From NCBI GenBank assembly GCA_001661245.1, contig KV454016.1:772724-836723 (forward strand): 64,000 nucleotides of DNA. Reading direction: 5' to 3'. Under the pieces are notes generated by a model that had not been told where the DNA came from, did not search any database, and was given only the letters and a program-made list of their open reading frames with translations. Below, in pieces: positions 34,471 through 43,802 of this stretch; positions within the stretch are counted from its first letter, which is position 1; every line of letters begins with the position of its first letter. The translations under genes and the position numbers were made by a program. The DNA is from Pachysolen tannophilus NRRL Y-2460. Lineage: Eukaryota; Ascomycota; Pichiomycetes; Alaninales; Pachysolenaceae.

Positions 34471-36621
34471 ATGTCTGATAGAATATACTTTGCTGATACT
34501 TTGCTTCATTGTTCAAATATAGATGAGGTTAAAGAACGATTTGTGGATCAAGATATTAGAATTGGTAATTTAGATAAATATTCAGATAAAGTGATATTGC
34601 CGTCATCGGTTTTAGAAGATTTGGTTTCGCAACAACTGAGATTATCTTTAACTTCTTTGCCACAACCGTTAATATTTAAGCTTTCGGTAAGTAAAACAAA
34701 GTTTTGTTATGTTGGGGTCAAAGAATTTTCAGCACCTTCAAATTATGTCTTGTTACCATTTTTTGTTCAAAAAAAATTAGATTTAGTTAAGGATAATAAT
34801 GAATCAGTGGTGGAAGTTGAATTGGTTAATAATATACCAAAGGGTAAAGCACTTACTTTGAAACCTTTGGATATCGATTATAAAGTAACCGATTGGAAAT
34901 TCTTCTTGGAGGCCAAATTGAATAATCTATATGTGTGTTTAACAAAAGGAGATATCATTTATATCTATGATGACGTTAGCGATCAAATTTGCAAGTTGTT
35001 AGTTGAAGATGTTAAACCTCTGTCTACTGTTTGTATAATAGATACAGATATTGATTTATCTGTAGTTCCCTTAGATGATTCACATGCTGAGGCGATTTTG
35101 AAAGAAAGAGAATTTGATAAAAATGAAGCTAAAATAATAAATATGAAACTTGAAGATTCTGTCTCAATAAATCAATTGGAGCTGGAAATGGATAAACCAA
35201 TATATCAAATTGAAAATATTCAAAATTTGAAAAAAACAACAAAAACAATTTACGTTCAATTTGTACTTAGTGATCCTGAATTTGATTTAAATTTAATTGA
35301 TTTATTCATATCAAATGATAAATTTATAGATAAGCAAACTTGGATATGGTCAACATTCAAATATTCAGATACTATTAGGACAGAAGGTGTACTACAATTA
35401 GAAATACTTTTAGATTCTCCATTCATAAATGATGAATTATCATTTTTACCATATATTTGGCAGGGCAAAACTTTTGGAGAACTTAGAATTTTATCAGAGG
35501 GAAATCACGGAATATTAAATAAAAATAACGATGATAATAGTGGACTAGGTGCAGATCAAGGCTTAACAGCAGAAGACAAATTGAACTATACAGTATGTTC
35601 AAATTGTGGTTCCAAGATATCAAAACAGTCTCAAATGTTACATGAAAATTTTTGTTTTAGAAATAACGTTAAATGTGATAAAGGCTGTAATAAAATTTTC
35701 CGTAAAACTATACCAACAGAACATTGGCATTGTGACATCTGTTTTTCAGAACACAAACAAATAGTTTTTGGAGATTCATCTTATTTATATCAGCACCATA
35801 ATAATATTTACCATCAGGAATATGACTGTAAATGTGGGGGACATTTTACAAATTTATCGAATCTTGCATTTCACAAGGCAACTGAGTGTAAATTTAAATT
35901 GCACGAATGCAAATTTTGTCATTTAATAGTACCTAGAGGTGAACCAACACTGGAAAGTTTTATTTCCAATTTATCTAGCCATGAAAGTTCTTGTGGTTCA
36001 AAAACTGAAAATTGTCCAAAATGCGATAGACCTATAAGGAGAAGAGATTTAGAGAATCATTTAAAACTTCATGATTTGAACAGATTAGATCAGGCTACTC
36101 CACAAAAATGTTTGAATGAAAACTGCATTAGGACAAAGAAGTTAAATGAATTTGGATTATGTGAAACTTGTTTTGGCCCATCTTATTCAAGTGTATATGA
36201 CCCTGATAATTCCAGACTTAAATCCCGTTTTGAGCGAAGATATGTTATTCAATTAACAAGAGGCTGTGGCAATACATGGTGTAAGAACAAAGAATGTAAA
36301 TCTTCCGGTTTAATACCACCTGAGAAGTACAAGACAACTGGTGATTTAATCAATCATGTTAAAAATGATTTATTGACTAAGATTCCAAAAATTCCAGGAA
36401 CTGAAATTACAAATTTAAATGATGGAGTTTATGAATTTTGTGTTGATTTTTCAATTGTGAAAAAGAAGTTCATAGCTGATTGGCTATATGAAGAAGGAGA
36501 ATATAGTTTGAATTGGTGCTGTGAAGCAGTTAATCAATGTAATGATGAACAAAATGCTAGAGCTTGGTTACAAGAGAATGCTATCACTTTAGACGAAGAG
36601 GTTAAAAATTCAATTTTTTAA
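34471..36621 (+). CDS. UFD1-like protein with zinc fingers, an AZUL-like motif and a UBA-like C-terminus
   Basis: This 716-aa multidomain protein is distinct from canonical Ufd1, which is about half this length. Residues ~1-200 resemble the Ufd1 N-domain (DKVILPSSVLEDLVSQQ, LIFKLSVSKTKFCYVGVKEFSAP, VELVNNIPKGKALTLKP). Residues ~373-540 hold several Cys/His clusters of TRAF/C2H2 type (CSNCGSKISKQSQMLHENFC, CDKGCNKIF...HWHCDIC, CKCGGHFTNLSNLAFHKATEC, CPKCDRPIRRRDLENHLKLH), then CLNENC...CETC. At 594-609 is QLTRGCGNTWCKNKEC, very close to the AZUL zinc finger of UBE3A (QLTEGCGNEACTNEFC). The end (about 680-707, WCCEAVNQCNDEQNARAWLQENA) looks like a UBA-type helix bundle. Inferred role: ubiquitin/proteasome adaptor, perhaps with Cdc48. 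It is divergent from IPA1, has a PACE element, and lies 763 bp from RPT6. Similar proteins exist in other fungi as I recall, but I know of no studied function. Confidence 0.8.
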   Translation: MSDRIYFADTLLHCSNIDEVKERFVDQDIRIGNLDKYSDKVILPSSVLEDLVSQQLRLSLTSLPQPLIFKLSVSKTKFCYVGVKEFSAPSNYVLLPFFVQKKLDLVKDNNESVVEVELVNNIPKGKALTLKPLDIDYKVTDWKFFLEAKLNNLYVCLTKGDIIYIYDDVSDQICKLLVEDVKPLSTVCIIDTDIDLSVVPLDDSHAEAILKEREFDKNEAKIINMKLEDSVSINQLELEMDKPIYQIENIQNLKKTTKTIYVQFVLSDPEFDLNLIDLFISNDKFIDKQTWIWSTFKYSDTIRTEGVLQLEILLDSPFINDELSFLPYIWQGKTFGELRILSEGNHGILNKNNDDNSGLGADQGLTAEDKLNYTVCSNCGSKISKQSQMLHENFCFRNNVKCDKGCNKIFRKTIPTEHWHCDICFSEHKQIVFGDSSYLYQHHNNIYHQEYDCKCGGHFTNLSNLAFHKATECKFKLHECKFCHLIVPRGEPTLESFISNLSSHESSCGSKTENCPKCDRPIRRRDLENHLKLHDLNRLDQATPQKCLNENCIRTKKLNEFGLCETCFGPSYSSVYDPDNSRLKSRFERRYVIQLTRGCGNTWCKNKECKSSGLIPPEKYKTTGDLINHVKNDLLTKIPKIPGTEITNLNDGVYEFCVDFSIVKKKFIADWLYEEGEYSLNWCCEAVNQCNDEQNARAWLQENAITLDEEVKNSIF

Positions 36622-36675
36622 ATCAAAAAAAAAAAATTTTCATATATGAATATATAAATCAACAATAGAATTTTA

Positions 36676-37089
36676 TTATAATCTTAATCTTTCTTTAACA
36701 AATCCAAATTTATCTATGATAAATGTAACAAGCACCGCATAAAAAAATAAGCTAAAAACTAATAATATAAAACCGTATACAATTAACTTATCTTTCAAAC
36801 TCTCTCGTTGGAAACAAGATATCGATATTGTGTCTTGAGCACTATTACTACCACCAGTACTAGTATCACTCCCACTTGATTCTGGAAGCTTGCAATATTT
36901 ATTATCTATACAAAACTGTTTTGTACACATTAAACATATATTGTTACCTACATCTTCCTCAATACTATTTTGATCTAATTTCACAATTGTATAATCACTT
37001 GCAGAACATTCACATTTACAAAAAGTCTGGTAACAAAAAACACACTGAATAACTAAAAATAGCACTAATACCAACCTTACTCTATTCAT
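36676..37089 (-). CDS. Small cysteine-rich single-pass secretory-pathway membrane protein, unnamed
   Basis: This 137-aa protein has a clear signal peptide (about 1-19, VRLVLVLFLVIQCVFC), then a lumenal/extracellular part with ordered cysteines (FCKCEC, then CLMCTKQFC, then C), a Ser/Gly linker, a CFQRESLKDK motif and one C-terminal membrane segment (about 105-127, IVYGFILLVFSLFFYAVLVTFII) followed by a short basic tail. I recall similar small fungal proteins with the FCKC...TKQFC...CFQR-KD layout but no name or function. It sits between the UFD1-like gene and RPT6 and is divergent from RPT6. Confidence 0.75.
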   Translation of the reverse strand: MNRVRLVLVLFLVIQCVFCYQTFCKCECSASDYTIVKLDQNSIEEDVGNNICLMCTKQFCIDNKYCKLPESSGSDTSTGGSNSAQDTISISCFQRESLKDKLIVYGFILLVFSLFFYAVLVTFIIDKFGFVKERLRL

Positions 37090-37112
37090 CTCTATCCATC
37101 ATTAATTGAGTT

Positions 37113-37116
<4 letters not shown>

Positions 37117-37143
<27 letters not shown>
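37117..37143. repeat. (AT)n microsatellite
   Basis: AT run of about 13 units in the divergent promoter between the small membrane protein and RPT6. Confidence 0.9.
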
Positions 37144-37254
37144 CTAATACTTTTATGTTCTTATCTGGTTAAAATATAAGAGAAAGAAAAAGGGTCGTGT
37201 CTTTAAAACTCAAAAGGTTTCTTTGAGTTTCAAAAAAGTTGAAATCTTTATTTT

Positions 37255-37263
37255 GATGGCAAA
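37255..37263 (+). promoter_or_regulatory. PACE-like element before RPT6
   Basis: GATGGCAAA is one mismatch from the Rpn4 element GGTGGCAAA and lies 122 bp upstream of the RPT6 ATG. A proteasome ATPase is an expected Rpn4 target. Confidence 0.55.
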
Positions 37264-37384
37264 TAAGAAGAAGGTAACAATAAAGTAATTGAAAAGAAGT
37301 ATAATAAATCAATCTTAATTAGTGATAAGAATCATAAATTTTTCCAGTTTTTTCAAAAGAAAGAAAACAAAAAAATAAAAAAGA

Positions 37385-38581
37385 ATGGCTGCTGCTACAA
37401 CACATGAAGGTGGTATTAGACCTTTTTTTGAGCAACGAATTCAAGATTTAGAAATTGAGATTACATCTCGTACTCAAAATTTAAGAAGATTAGAAGCTCA
37501 ACGTAATGGATTAAATTCTAAAGTAAGGGCGTTAAAAGATGAGTTGAAGCTTTTACAAGAGCCTGGATCATATGTAGGGGAAGTTGTTAAGGCGATGGGT
37601 AAGAAGAAAGTTTTGGTTAAAGTTCATCCTGAGGGTAAATATGTTGTTAATCTTTCACCTGATATTGATATTAAAAAGATTACCCCTAGTTTAAGGGTTT
37701 GTCTTAGAAGTGATACTTATGAATTACATAAGATTTTACCTAATAAAGTGGATCCTTTGGTATCTTTAATGATGGTTGAGAAAGTTCCTGATTCTACTTA
37801 TGATATGGTTGGTGGATTAGATCAACAGATTAAAGAAATTAAAGAAGTTATTGAACTTCCTGTTAAGCATCCAGAACTTTTTGAAAGTTTAGGTATTGCT
37901 CAACCAAAAGGTGTTATATTATTTGGGCCACCTGGTACTGGTAAGACATTATTGGCAAGAGCAGTTGCACATCATACTGAATGTAAATTCATTAGAGTTT
38001 CTGGTTCTGAATTAGTTCAAAAATATATAGGTGAAGGTTCAAGAATGGTTAGAGAATTATTTATAATGGCAAGAGAACATGCTCCTTCAATTATATTTAT
38101 GGATGAAATTGATTCTATTGGATCATCAAGAGTAGAAGGTTCTTCAGGTGGAGGTGATTCTGAAGTACAAAGAACAATGTTAGAATTATTAAATCAATTG
38201 GATGGTTTTGAAAGCACAAAAAATATTAAGATTATTATGGCTACAAATAGATTGGATATTTTAGATCCTGCTCTTTTAAGACCTGGAAGAATTGATAGAA
38301 AAATTGAATTCCCACCTCCAAGTGTAGAAGCACGAGCAGATATCTTAAAAATTCATTCAAGATCCATGAATTTAACAAGAGGAATTGATCTTAGGAAAAT
38401 TGCTGAGAAGATGAATGGATGTTCTGGAGCAGATGTTAAAGGTGTTTGTACTGAAGCAGGAATGTATGCTTTGAGAGAAAGAAGAATACATGTTACTCAA
38501 GAAGATTTTGAATTGGCAGTTGCAAAAGTTATGTCAAAAAACGACGAAGGTGCAATTTCATTGGCAAAGTTGTTCAAATAA
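37385..38581 (+). CDS. RPT6: 26S proteasome regulatory ATPase Rpt6
   Basis: This is one of six AAA+ ATPases of the 19S base that unfold and translocate substrates. The protein is 398 aa (405 in S. cerevisiae, also called SUG1). Rpt6-specific features are the N-terminal coiled coil with [12 protein letters not shown]-like sequence ([16 protein letters not shown]), [19 protein letters not shown], and [31 protein letters not shown]. Walker A is GPPGTGKT near residue 181, Walker B is IIFMDEID near 236, then the sensor region [28 protein letters not shown]. It ends [26 protein letters not shown], as in Rpt6 rather than Rpt4. A near-consensus PACE lies upstream. No intron. Confidence 0.97.
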   Translation: MAAATTHEGGIRPFFEQRIQDLEIEITSRTQNLRRLEAQRNGLNSKVRALKDELKLLQEPGSYVGEVVKAMGKKKVLVKVHPEGKYVVNLSPDIDIKKITPSLRVCLRSDTYELHKILPNKVDPLVSLMMVEKVPDSTYDMVGGLDQQIKEIKEVIELPVKHPELFESLGIAQPKGVILFGPPGTGKTLLARAVAHHTECKFIRVSGSELVQKYIGEGSRMVRELFIMAREHAPSIIFMDEIDSIGSSRVEGSSGGGDSEVQRTMLELLNQLDGFESTKNIKIIMATNRLDILDPALLRPGRIDRKIEFPPPSVEARADILKIHSRSMNLTRGIDLRKIAEKMNGCSGADVKGVCTEAGMYALRERRIHVTQEDFELAVAKVMSKNDEGAISLAKLFK

Positions 38582-38652
38582 AAAAAAAAAACTATTTTCA
38601 CTTTATATAGTTATAATTTATACTTATAGTTAAAATATATACTATATACTAC

Positions 38653-38695
<43 letters not shown>

Positions 38696-38770
38696 GGGGT
38701 CTACCCGTTCTAAGATTTACCTGTAAAACACAAACTAACGCAAAATAATACACACGACACACGACAAATA

Positions 38771-38793
38771 CGGACACACGGACACACGGACAT
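38771..38793. repeat. CGGACACA tandem array
   Basis: Almost three 8-bp units (CGGACACA) within a longer CA/GACA-rich stretch at about 38725-38830. Confidence 0.8.
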
Positions 38794-39388
38794 ATACGAC
38801 ACAAGACAAGAGACACATAGAAACACACATAAAGGTGCGCACGACCTTTCTTCAAATTCTGTTTTCATCATTATTCTCTCTCCATTTTAGAAAGAACTCA
38901 AAATAAAAAAAAAGATTTCACTGATTTCATAAAGTAAAACCCTCGTTTCAAACTGCTTTGTACAGCGCACACGACCTCTTTTTTTTTATTAAATTTTTTT
39001 TTAAATTATTTTTTCTCTTGTTCAACGACATTTTCAATTTTTCAAAGAAAATTTTTAAAAATTTTTTCTTCGCATCACTTCACTACTTTCTTCGGAAGTT
39101 TTATTGAAAGACAAAAATTGGTTAAAAAAAAAAATTCCTTTAATAAAAAGGTATTTTGTATTTAAAAATACTTTTTTCAATTGGCGCTTAAAGAAATTAT
39201 ATGTAATATATATATATATTTTTACTATTATCATTAGTAGAATATAAGATATATATTTCTTGAGTTATTTGGATAGGAAGAGGTATTAATTTCAATTTAT
39301 TTTGAAATTAAAAAATTTACTTCTTGTTCTTTTTGTTCTTGTTTTGATACATATATATATATATATATTAAAAAAATATATATAATAT

Positions 39389-39954
39389 NNNNNNNNNNNN
39401 NNNNNNNNNNNNNNNNNNNNNNNNNNNNNNNNNNNNNNNNNNNNNNNNNNNNNNNNNNNNNNNNNNNNNNNNNNNNNNNNNNNNNNNNNNNNNNNNNNNN
39501 NNNNNNNNNNNNNNNNNNNNNNNNNNNNNNNNNNNNNNNNNNNNNNNNNNNNNNNNNNNNNNNNNNNNNNNNNNNNNNNNNNNNNNNNNNNNNNNNNNNN
39601 NNNNNNNNNNNNNNNNNNNNNNNNNNNNNNNNNNNNNNNNNNNNNNNNNNNNNNNNNNNNNNNNNNNNNNNNNNNNNNNNNNNNNNNNNNNNNNNNNNNN
39701 NNNNNNNNNNNNNNNNNNNNNNNNNNNNNNNNNNNNNNNNNNNNNNNNNNNNNNNNNNNNNNNNNNNNNNNNNNNNNNNNNNNNNNNNNNNNNNNNNNNN
39801 NNNNNNNNNNNNNNNNNNNNNNNNNNNNNNNNNNNNNNNNNNNNNNNNNNNNNNNNNNNNNNNNNNNNNNNNNNNNNNNNNNNNNNNNNNNNNNNNNNNN
39901 NNNNNNNNNNNNNNNNNNNNNNNNNNNNNNNNNNNNNNNNNNNNNNNNNNNNNN
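39389..39954. other. Assembly gap (566 N)
   Basis: A run of N flanked on both sides by AT-dinucleotide repeats, so assembly probably broke at a long AT tract. The true length is unknown. Confidence 0.99.
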
Positions 39955-40004
39955 AATATATAATATATATAAATTATTTAATTTTTTTATTTTTATTTTT
40001 TATT

Positions 40005-40045
<41 letters not shown>

Positions 40046-40100
40046 TGCATTCAGATCAGATAAGAGTGGAAGTATCTAGGTTGATAGAACTATATTCAAG

Positions 40101-43100
40101 ATGAACAATAGCAATATTCCGCCACAACCACCGTCGTCGACTGGTGGTACTCCGCAACGCGCTCCGACTGCAACTTCTAATAGCGGTAGTGGTGGTACTT
40201 ATAATAGTAACCGCCATCATCATAATAATAATAATAGTAATAACGGTAACAACAGCAATAGTAATAAGACTTATAGGAAGAATTATAACAAGGACGGTGG
40301 TGCACTGTATCCTCAACAGATGCAATATTTACAAAGCGCTTATTATCAGCATCCAAATATGTACGCCTCCGGTTATCATCAGCAATATTTTTATCCCGGC
40401 TCGATTCAATTGCCTCAATATAATTTGGAACAGTATTCGAATTATTATCAGCAGCAGCAACAGCTGCTGCAACTGCAACAACAACAACTGCAGCAACAAC
40501 AGCTGCATCACCACCACCATCAACAGCTGCAACAACAACAACAACAACAGCTGCAACAGCTGCAGCAACAAATTTATCAGAATCACCTGCTCAACAAGTC
40601 TTTAAGTGGCAGTAAAGTCACATTGACCAATAAGGACGGTAAGCCACTCGATATAAAGCAACAACAACAACAACAACTGCTGCTGCTGCTGCTGCTGCTG
40701 CAAAGAGGAGGAAGTATACCATCAACTCCTCAACTATCTCAGGCTCAACAGTTTCAACAAGTGAATTCATCGTCACAATCAACAACGGTGCTGTCTTCAG
40801 CAAAATCTTCTGTGGTTTCCACCCCGGTGGCTAAAGATGCACATGCTCAACTTTCAAGGCCAACTGGTCCTTCAACTCCTTTAAGACCAGATGCCACTAC
40901 TCTGACTAGTTCTAAACCAATTTCTTCTCCATCAAAGATATCGGATTCAGAAAAGAAAGATGCTGCTGCATCATTCAAAGCTGCTATTGCTGCAAAGCTT
41001 GCCGCTGCAAAGAAATCTCAACATCAAAGTAAAACAGCTTCTACAACACCAGTACCTGTCTCAGCAAGTACCACAACAGTATCTGCATCGTCTTCAGACC
41101 CAGCTAAAGATCCATCACAAGAACCTGTTTCAAAAGAAGGCACTCCTGCATTTGCAACAATAGCATCTCCACCCTCATCTGCATCACCTGCACAGGAACA
41201 GGCACAGGTACTGGCACAGACTCAGGCTTCAAAACCTGTTTCTCAAGAAAAACAAGTTATTGAAGAATCTGTATCAGAGACAGCTAGAAACGATGGCTCA
41301 GAGGCAGTTGTTGCAACTTCAACTGTCGTAGACACAAAGAAAGAATCACCTGAGGTCAATGATACAAAACAAGAACCATCTACTATCTTAGGAGAAGAAG
41401 CTAAACCTATACCCGAAAAGGAAGAAACTGAAGTTAAAACTAAGGAAACAACTCAAATACCTCATGTTCCACATTTACCAAAGAAACCTGAAACACATCC
41501 AGCTCTTGAAGATCCAAAGGTAGAAAAGGTGAAAGAAGTTATATTAGAAAAACCTGAAGCTGTTAGTACTTTGGAAGCAGAAAAAGCTTCTACTGTTACT
41601 GATGCTACTGCTACTTCTGATGTTACCACAGATGCTGTATCTACTTCGGTACCACAGCCATTGAAATCAGAAACTATCTTAGAAGAACAATCTGATGATG
41701 CGGCTGCTAAGAAAATTCCAGATATCCCAGAAGTACCAAAGTTTACTATTTCAAAATTGATGGGAAAATTGAGATTTGCAAGAGTTGTAAATGCTTATGA
41801 TTTTACTTATCCAGAGGGATTTTCAGGACCAGACTCTAAATTCAAGAATTCTGATAAGATTAAATATGATCCACCTTTCCTTTATCAATTTCAAAATAAA
41901 TTAGAATTACCAAAAGATAAAGATTGGGATACTAAATATGGATCTAAAATTGTAATCCCAGATCAACGTTCCTCGAATAAGAATAGCAATAGTGGTAATT
42001 ACCAGCAGAGAAACAATAACGCTGGTAACAACAATGCTGGAAGCTCACAACAATTTGGTAAAGGATTTGTTGGTGTCAATGGTTCCAACGGTCCAATGCA
42101 AATAAGATCAGGTTCAAATATGAGAACCGCGGACTTTAATTCGCGTAGTGGTTCAAGACAAAATTCTAAGAGAAGAGTTGGTGGTGCAAATGTTAGTGGT
42201 GCTCGCGAAAAATCTACAAGAAATAGAGATGGATCTAAGAGACACAATACCAAGTTTGGTGACAGACCTGAAGATGAGATGAGACAACATGATCAACCAC
42301 CTCCTGAACCTGTCAAGCCTTTGGAAAAATCAGCTAACAGGTGGGTTCCAAGATCGAGAGTAAAAGCAGAGGCTGAAGTTAAAACAGCACCTGATGGTTC
42401 AGTAATATATAGCGAGGAAGATGTTGAGCGTAAAGTTAAATCACATTTGAACAAGTTGACATTAGAAAAATTTGATTCTATTTCAAATGAAATCTTGAAC
42501 ATTGCTAATCAATCTAAATGGGAAAAGGATGGAAAGACTTTAAAGCAAGTGATAGAATTGACTTTTGCTAAAGCGTGTGATGAACCACATTGGTCGAGCA
42601 TGTATGCAAGATTCTGTTTTAAATTAGTTACAGATATCTCTAAAGATGTACAAGATGAGACTTACTTAGATCCTAAAAACGGAGTACCGTTATCTGGTCC
42701 TGTCTTGGTTAGAAGATATCTATTAACAAGATGTCAATTAGAATATGAAAAAGGATGGACAGACAAGTTACCTACAAACGCTGATGGTTCTTCTATAGAA
42801 CCAGAAATGATGTCTGATGAGTATTATAAAGCTGCAGCTGCCAAGAGAAGAGGTTTAGGTTTGGTCAGATTTATTGGTGAATTATACAAATTAGGTTTAT
42901 TGTTGGACAAAATTATTCTTCAATGTTTAAATGCTCAAGTAACTAATATAACAGATCCTTCAGAGGACACATTGGAGAACTTGGTCCAATTATTAAGAAC
43001 TGTTGGTGAGTTATTAGATAATTCTCCAAATCCACATTGTGTTCAATGTATGAATCTTGTTTTTCAAAGAGTTGAAAAAATTATCAAAACTTGTAATATT

Positions 43101-43802
43101 CCTTCAAGAATAAAGTTCATGTTAATGGATGTTGTTGATTTGAGAAGGGGTAAATGGGTTGGTAACGATATTAACAAGGGTCCAAAGACCTTGACGGAAA
43201 TTCATGAGGATGCTGAGAGGAAAAGACTTGAAGATGAAAGAGCTAACCAAGAACGTCGTCAAAATAGTCATAGAGGTGACTCAAGATCCAATTCTTCAAG
43301 AGGTGGTAGCAATAACCAATGGGGTTCAAATTCTAACAGAGTTTCTCAAAATGATATCAAGAATGTGGGTGTTGTTAGAAATTCTGACAGATCTTTAGGA
43401 CCGATGAACAATTTCCAGAGATCTAGATCGACCAAGCAGGGTAGCAATAAGAGCAATAGTGGAATTAATCTTAATAGTGGTTTTACTCAAAACATACAAT
43501 CAAGTAACAATAACACTAGTAGCGGCAGCAATATTGCAGCCGCTGGTAATATTTCTTCACCATCTTTGTCCCTGGTTAAGGATAATGCTGGTAGAGAGAA
43601 TTCAAAGAGAGATACTCCAGCTTCTAATATGTTTGCTGCGTTGGAAGGACACGGTGGAGATGAAGAATCGAGCGATGAAGAAGTTGCTTCAAAAGAAGCT
43701 CCAATTGAAGGAAAAGAATCTATAGTGTCCACCCAAGCCACAGTGAAAGAGGAAGAAAGTGAAGGAAAAGTGAGCGCCAACGGTTTGGAAGGAACAAATT
43801 AA
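40101..43802 (+). CDS. TIF4631: Translation initiation factor eIF4G
   Basis: eIF4G scaffolds the cap complex (eIF4E, eIF4A, Pab1). The protein is 1233 aa. The N-terminal ~200 residues are Asn/Gln/His-rich with long Q runs that include many CTG codons and one run of eight consecutive CTG (40677-40700, residues 193-200), Leu8 in the standard code but Ser8 if CUG is serine. A Pro/Ala/Glu-rich region follows. The eIF4E-binding motif YDPPFLYQF (YxxxxL-phi) is near 589-597. The MIF4G domain runs about 775-1020 (KSHLNKLTLEKFDSIS, KWEKDGKTLKQVIELTF, HWSSMYARFC, RYLLTRCQLEYEKGW, RRGLGLVRFIGELYKLGLL, RIKFMLMDVVDLRRGKW). An Arg/Ser/Asn-rich RNA-binding tail follows. S. cerevisiae has two paralogs (TIF4631/4632); paralogy here is not tested. 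Confidence 0.96.
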   Translation: MNNSNIPPQPPSSTGGTPQRAPTATSNSGSGGTYNSNRHHHNNNNSNNGNNSNSNKTYRKNYNKDGGALYPQQMQYLQSAYYQHPNMYASGYHQQYFYPGSIQLPQYNLEQYSNYYQQQQQLLQLQQQQLQQQQLHHHHHQQLQQQQQQQLQQLQQQIYQNHLLNKSLSGSKVTLTNKDGKPLDIKQQQQQQLLLLLLLLQRGGSIPSTPQLSQAQQFQQVNSSSQSTTVLSSAKSSVVSTPVAKDAHAQLSRPTGPSTPLRPDATTLTSSKPISSPSKISDSEKKDAAASFKAAIAAKLAAAKKSQHQSKTASTTPVPVSASTTTVSASSSDPAKDPSQEPVSKEGTPAFATIASPPSSASPAQEQAQVLAQTQASKPVSQEKQVIEESVSETARNDGSEAVVATSTVVDTKKESPEVNDTKQEPSTILGEEAKPIPEKEETEVKTKETTQIPHVPHLPKKPETHPALEDPKVEKVKEVILEKPEAVSTLEAEKASTVTDATATSDVTTDAVSTSVPQPLKSETILEEQSDDAAAKKIPDIPEVPKFTISKLMGKLRFARVVNAYDFTYPEGFSGPDSKFKNSDKIKYDPPFLYQFQNKLELPKDKDWDTKYGSKIVIPDQRSSNKNSNSGNYQQRNNNAGNNNAGSSQQFGKGFVGVNGSNGPMQIRSGSNMRTADFNSRSGSRQNSKRRVGGANVSGAREKSTRNRDGSKRHNTKFGDRPEDEMRQHDQPPPEPVKPLEKSANRWVPRSRVKAEAEVKTAPDGSVIYSEEDVERKVKSHLNKLTLEKFDSISNEILNIANQSKWEKDGKTLKQVIELTFAKACDEPHWSSMYARFCFKLVTDISKDVQDETYLDPKNGVPLSGPVLVRRYLLTRCQLEYEKGWTDKLPTNADGSSIEPEMMSDEYYKAAAAKRRGLGLVRFIGELYKLGLLLDKIILQCLNAQVTNITDPSEDTLENLVQLLRTVGELLDNSPNPHCVQCMNLVFQRVEKIIKTCNIPSRIKFMLMDVVDLRRGKWVGNDINKGPKTLTEIHEDAERKRLEDERANQERRQNSHRGDSRSNSSRGGSNNQWGSNSNRVSQNDIKNVGVVRNSDRSLGPMNNFQRSRSTKQGSNKSNSGINLNSGFTQNIQSSNNNTSSGSNIAAAGNISSPSLSLVKDNAGRENSKRDTPASNMFAALEGHGGDEESSDEEVASKEAPIEGKESIVSTQATVKEEESEGKVSANGLEGTN

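Larger units (their letters stand above)
38582..40100. other. RPT6-TIF4631 intergenic region interrupted by an assembly gap
   Basis: About 950 bp of readable AT-rich sequence flank 566 N. It includes an AT run (38665-38692), an AC-rich array with CGGACACA units (38771-38793), pyrimidine-rich sequence and further AT runs at both gap edges (about 39350-39388 and 40008-40039). No gene is recognisable in the readable part; the gap could hide repeats or a small gene. Confidence 0.7.

Noticed and set aside
40144-40605. Long overlapping frames in the eIF4G N-terminal region on both strands
   Set aside because: Shadow frames of CAA/CTG/AAT repeats. The eIF4G frame has the conserved domains.
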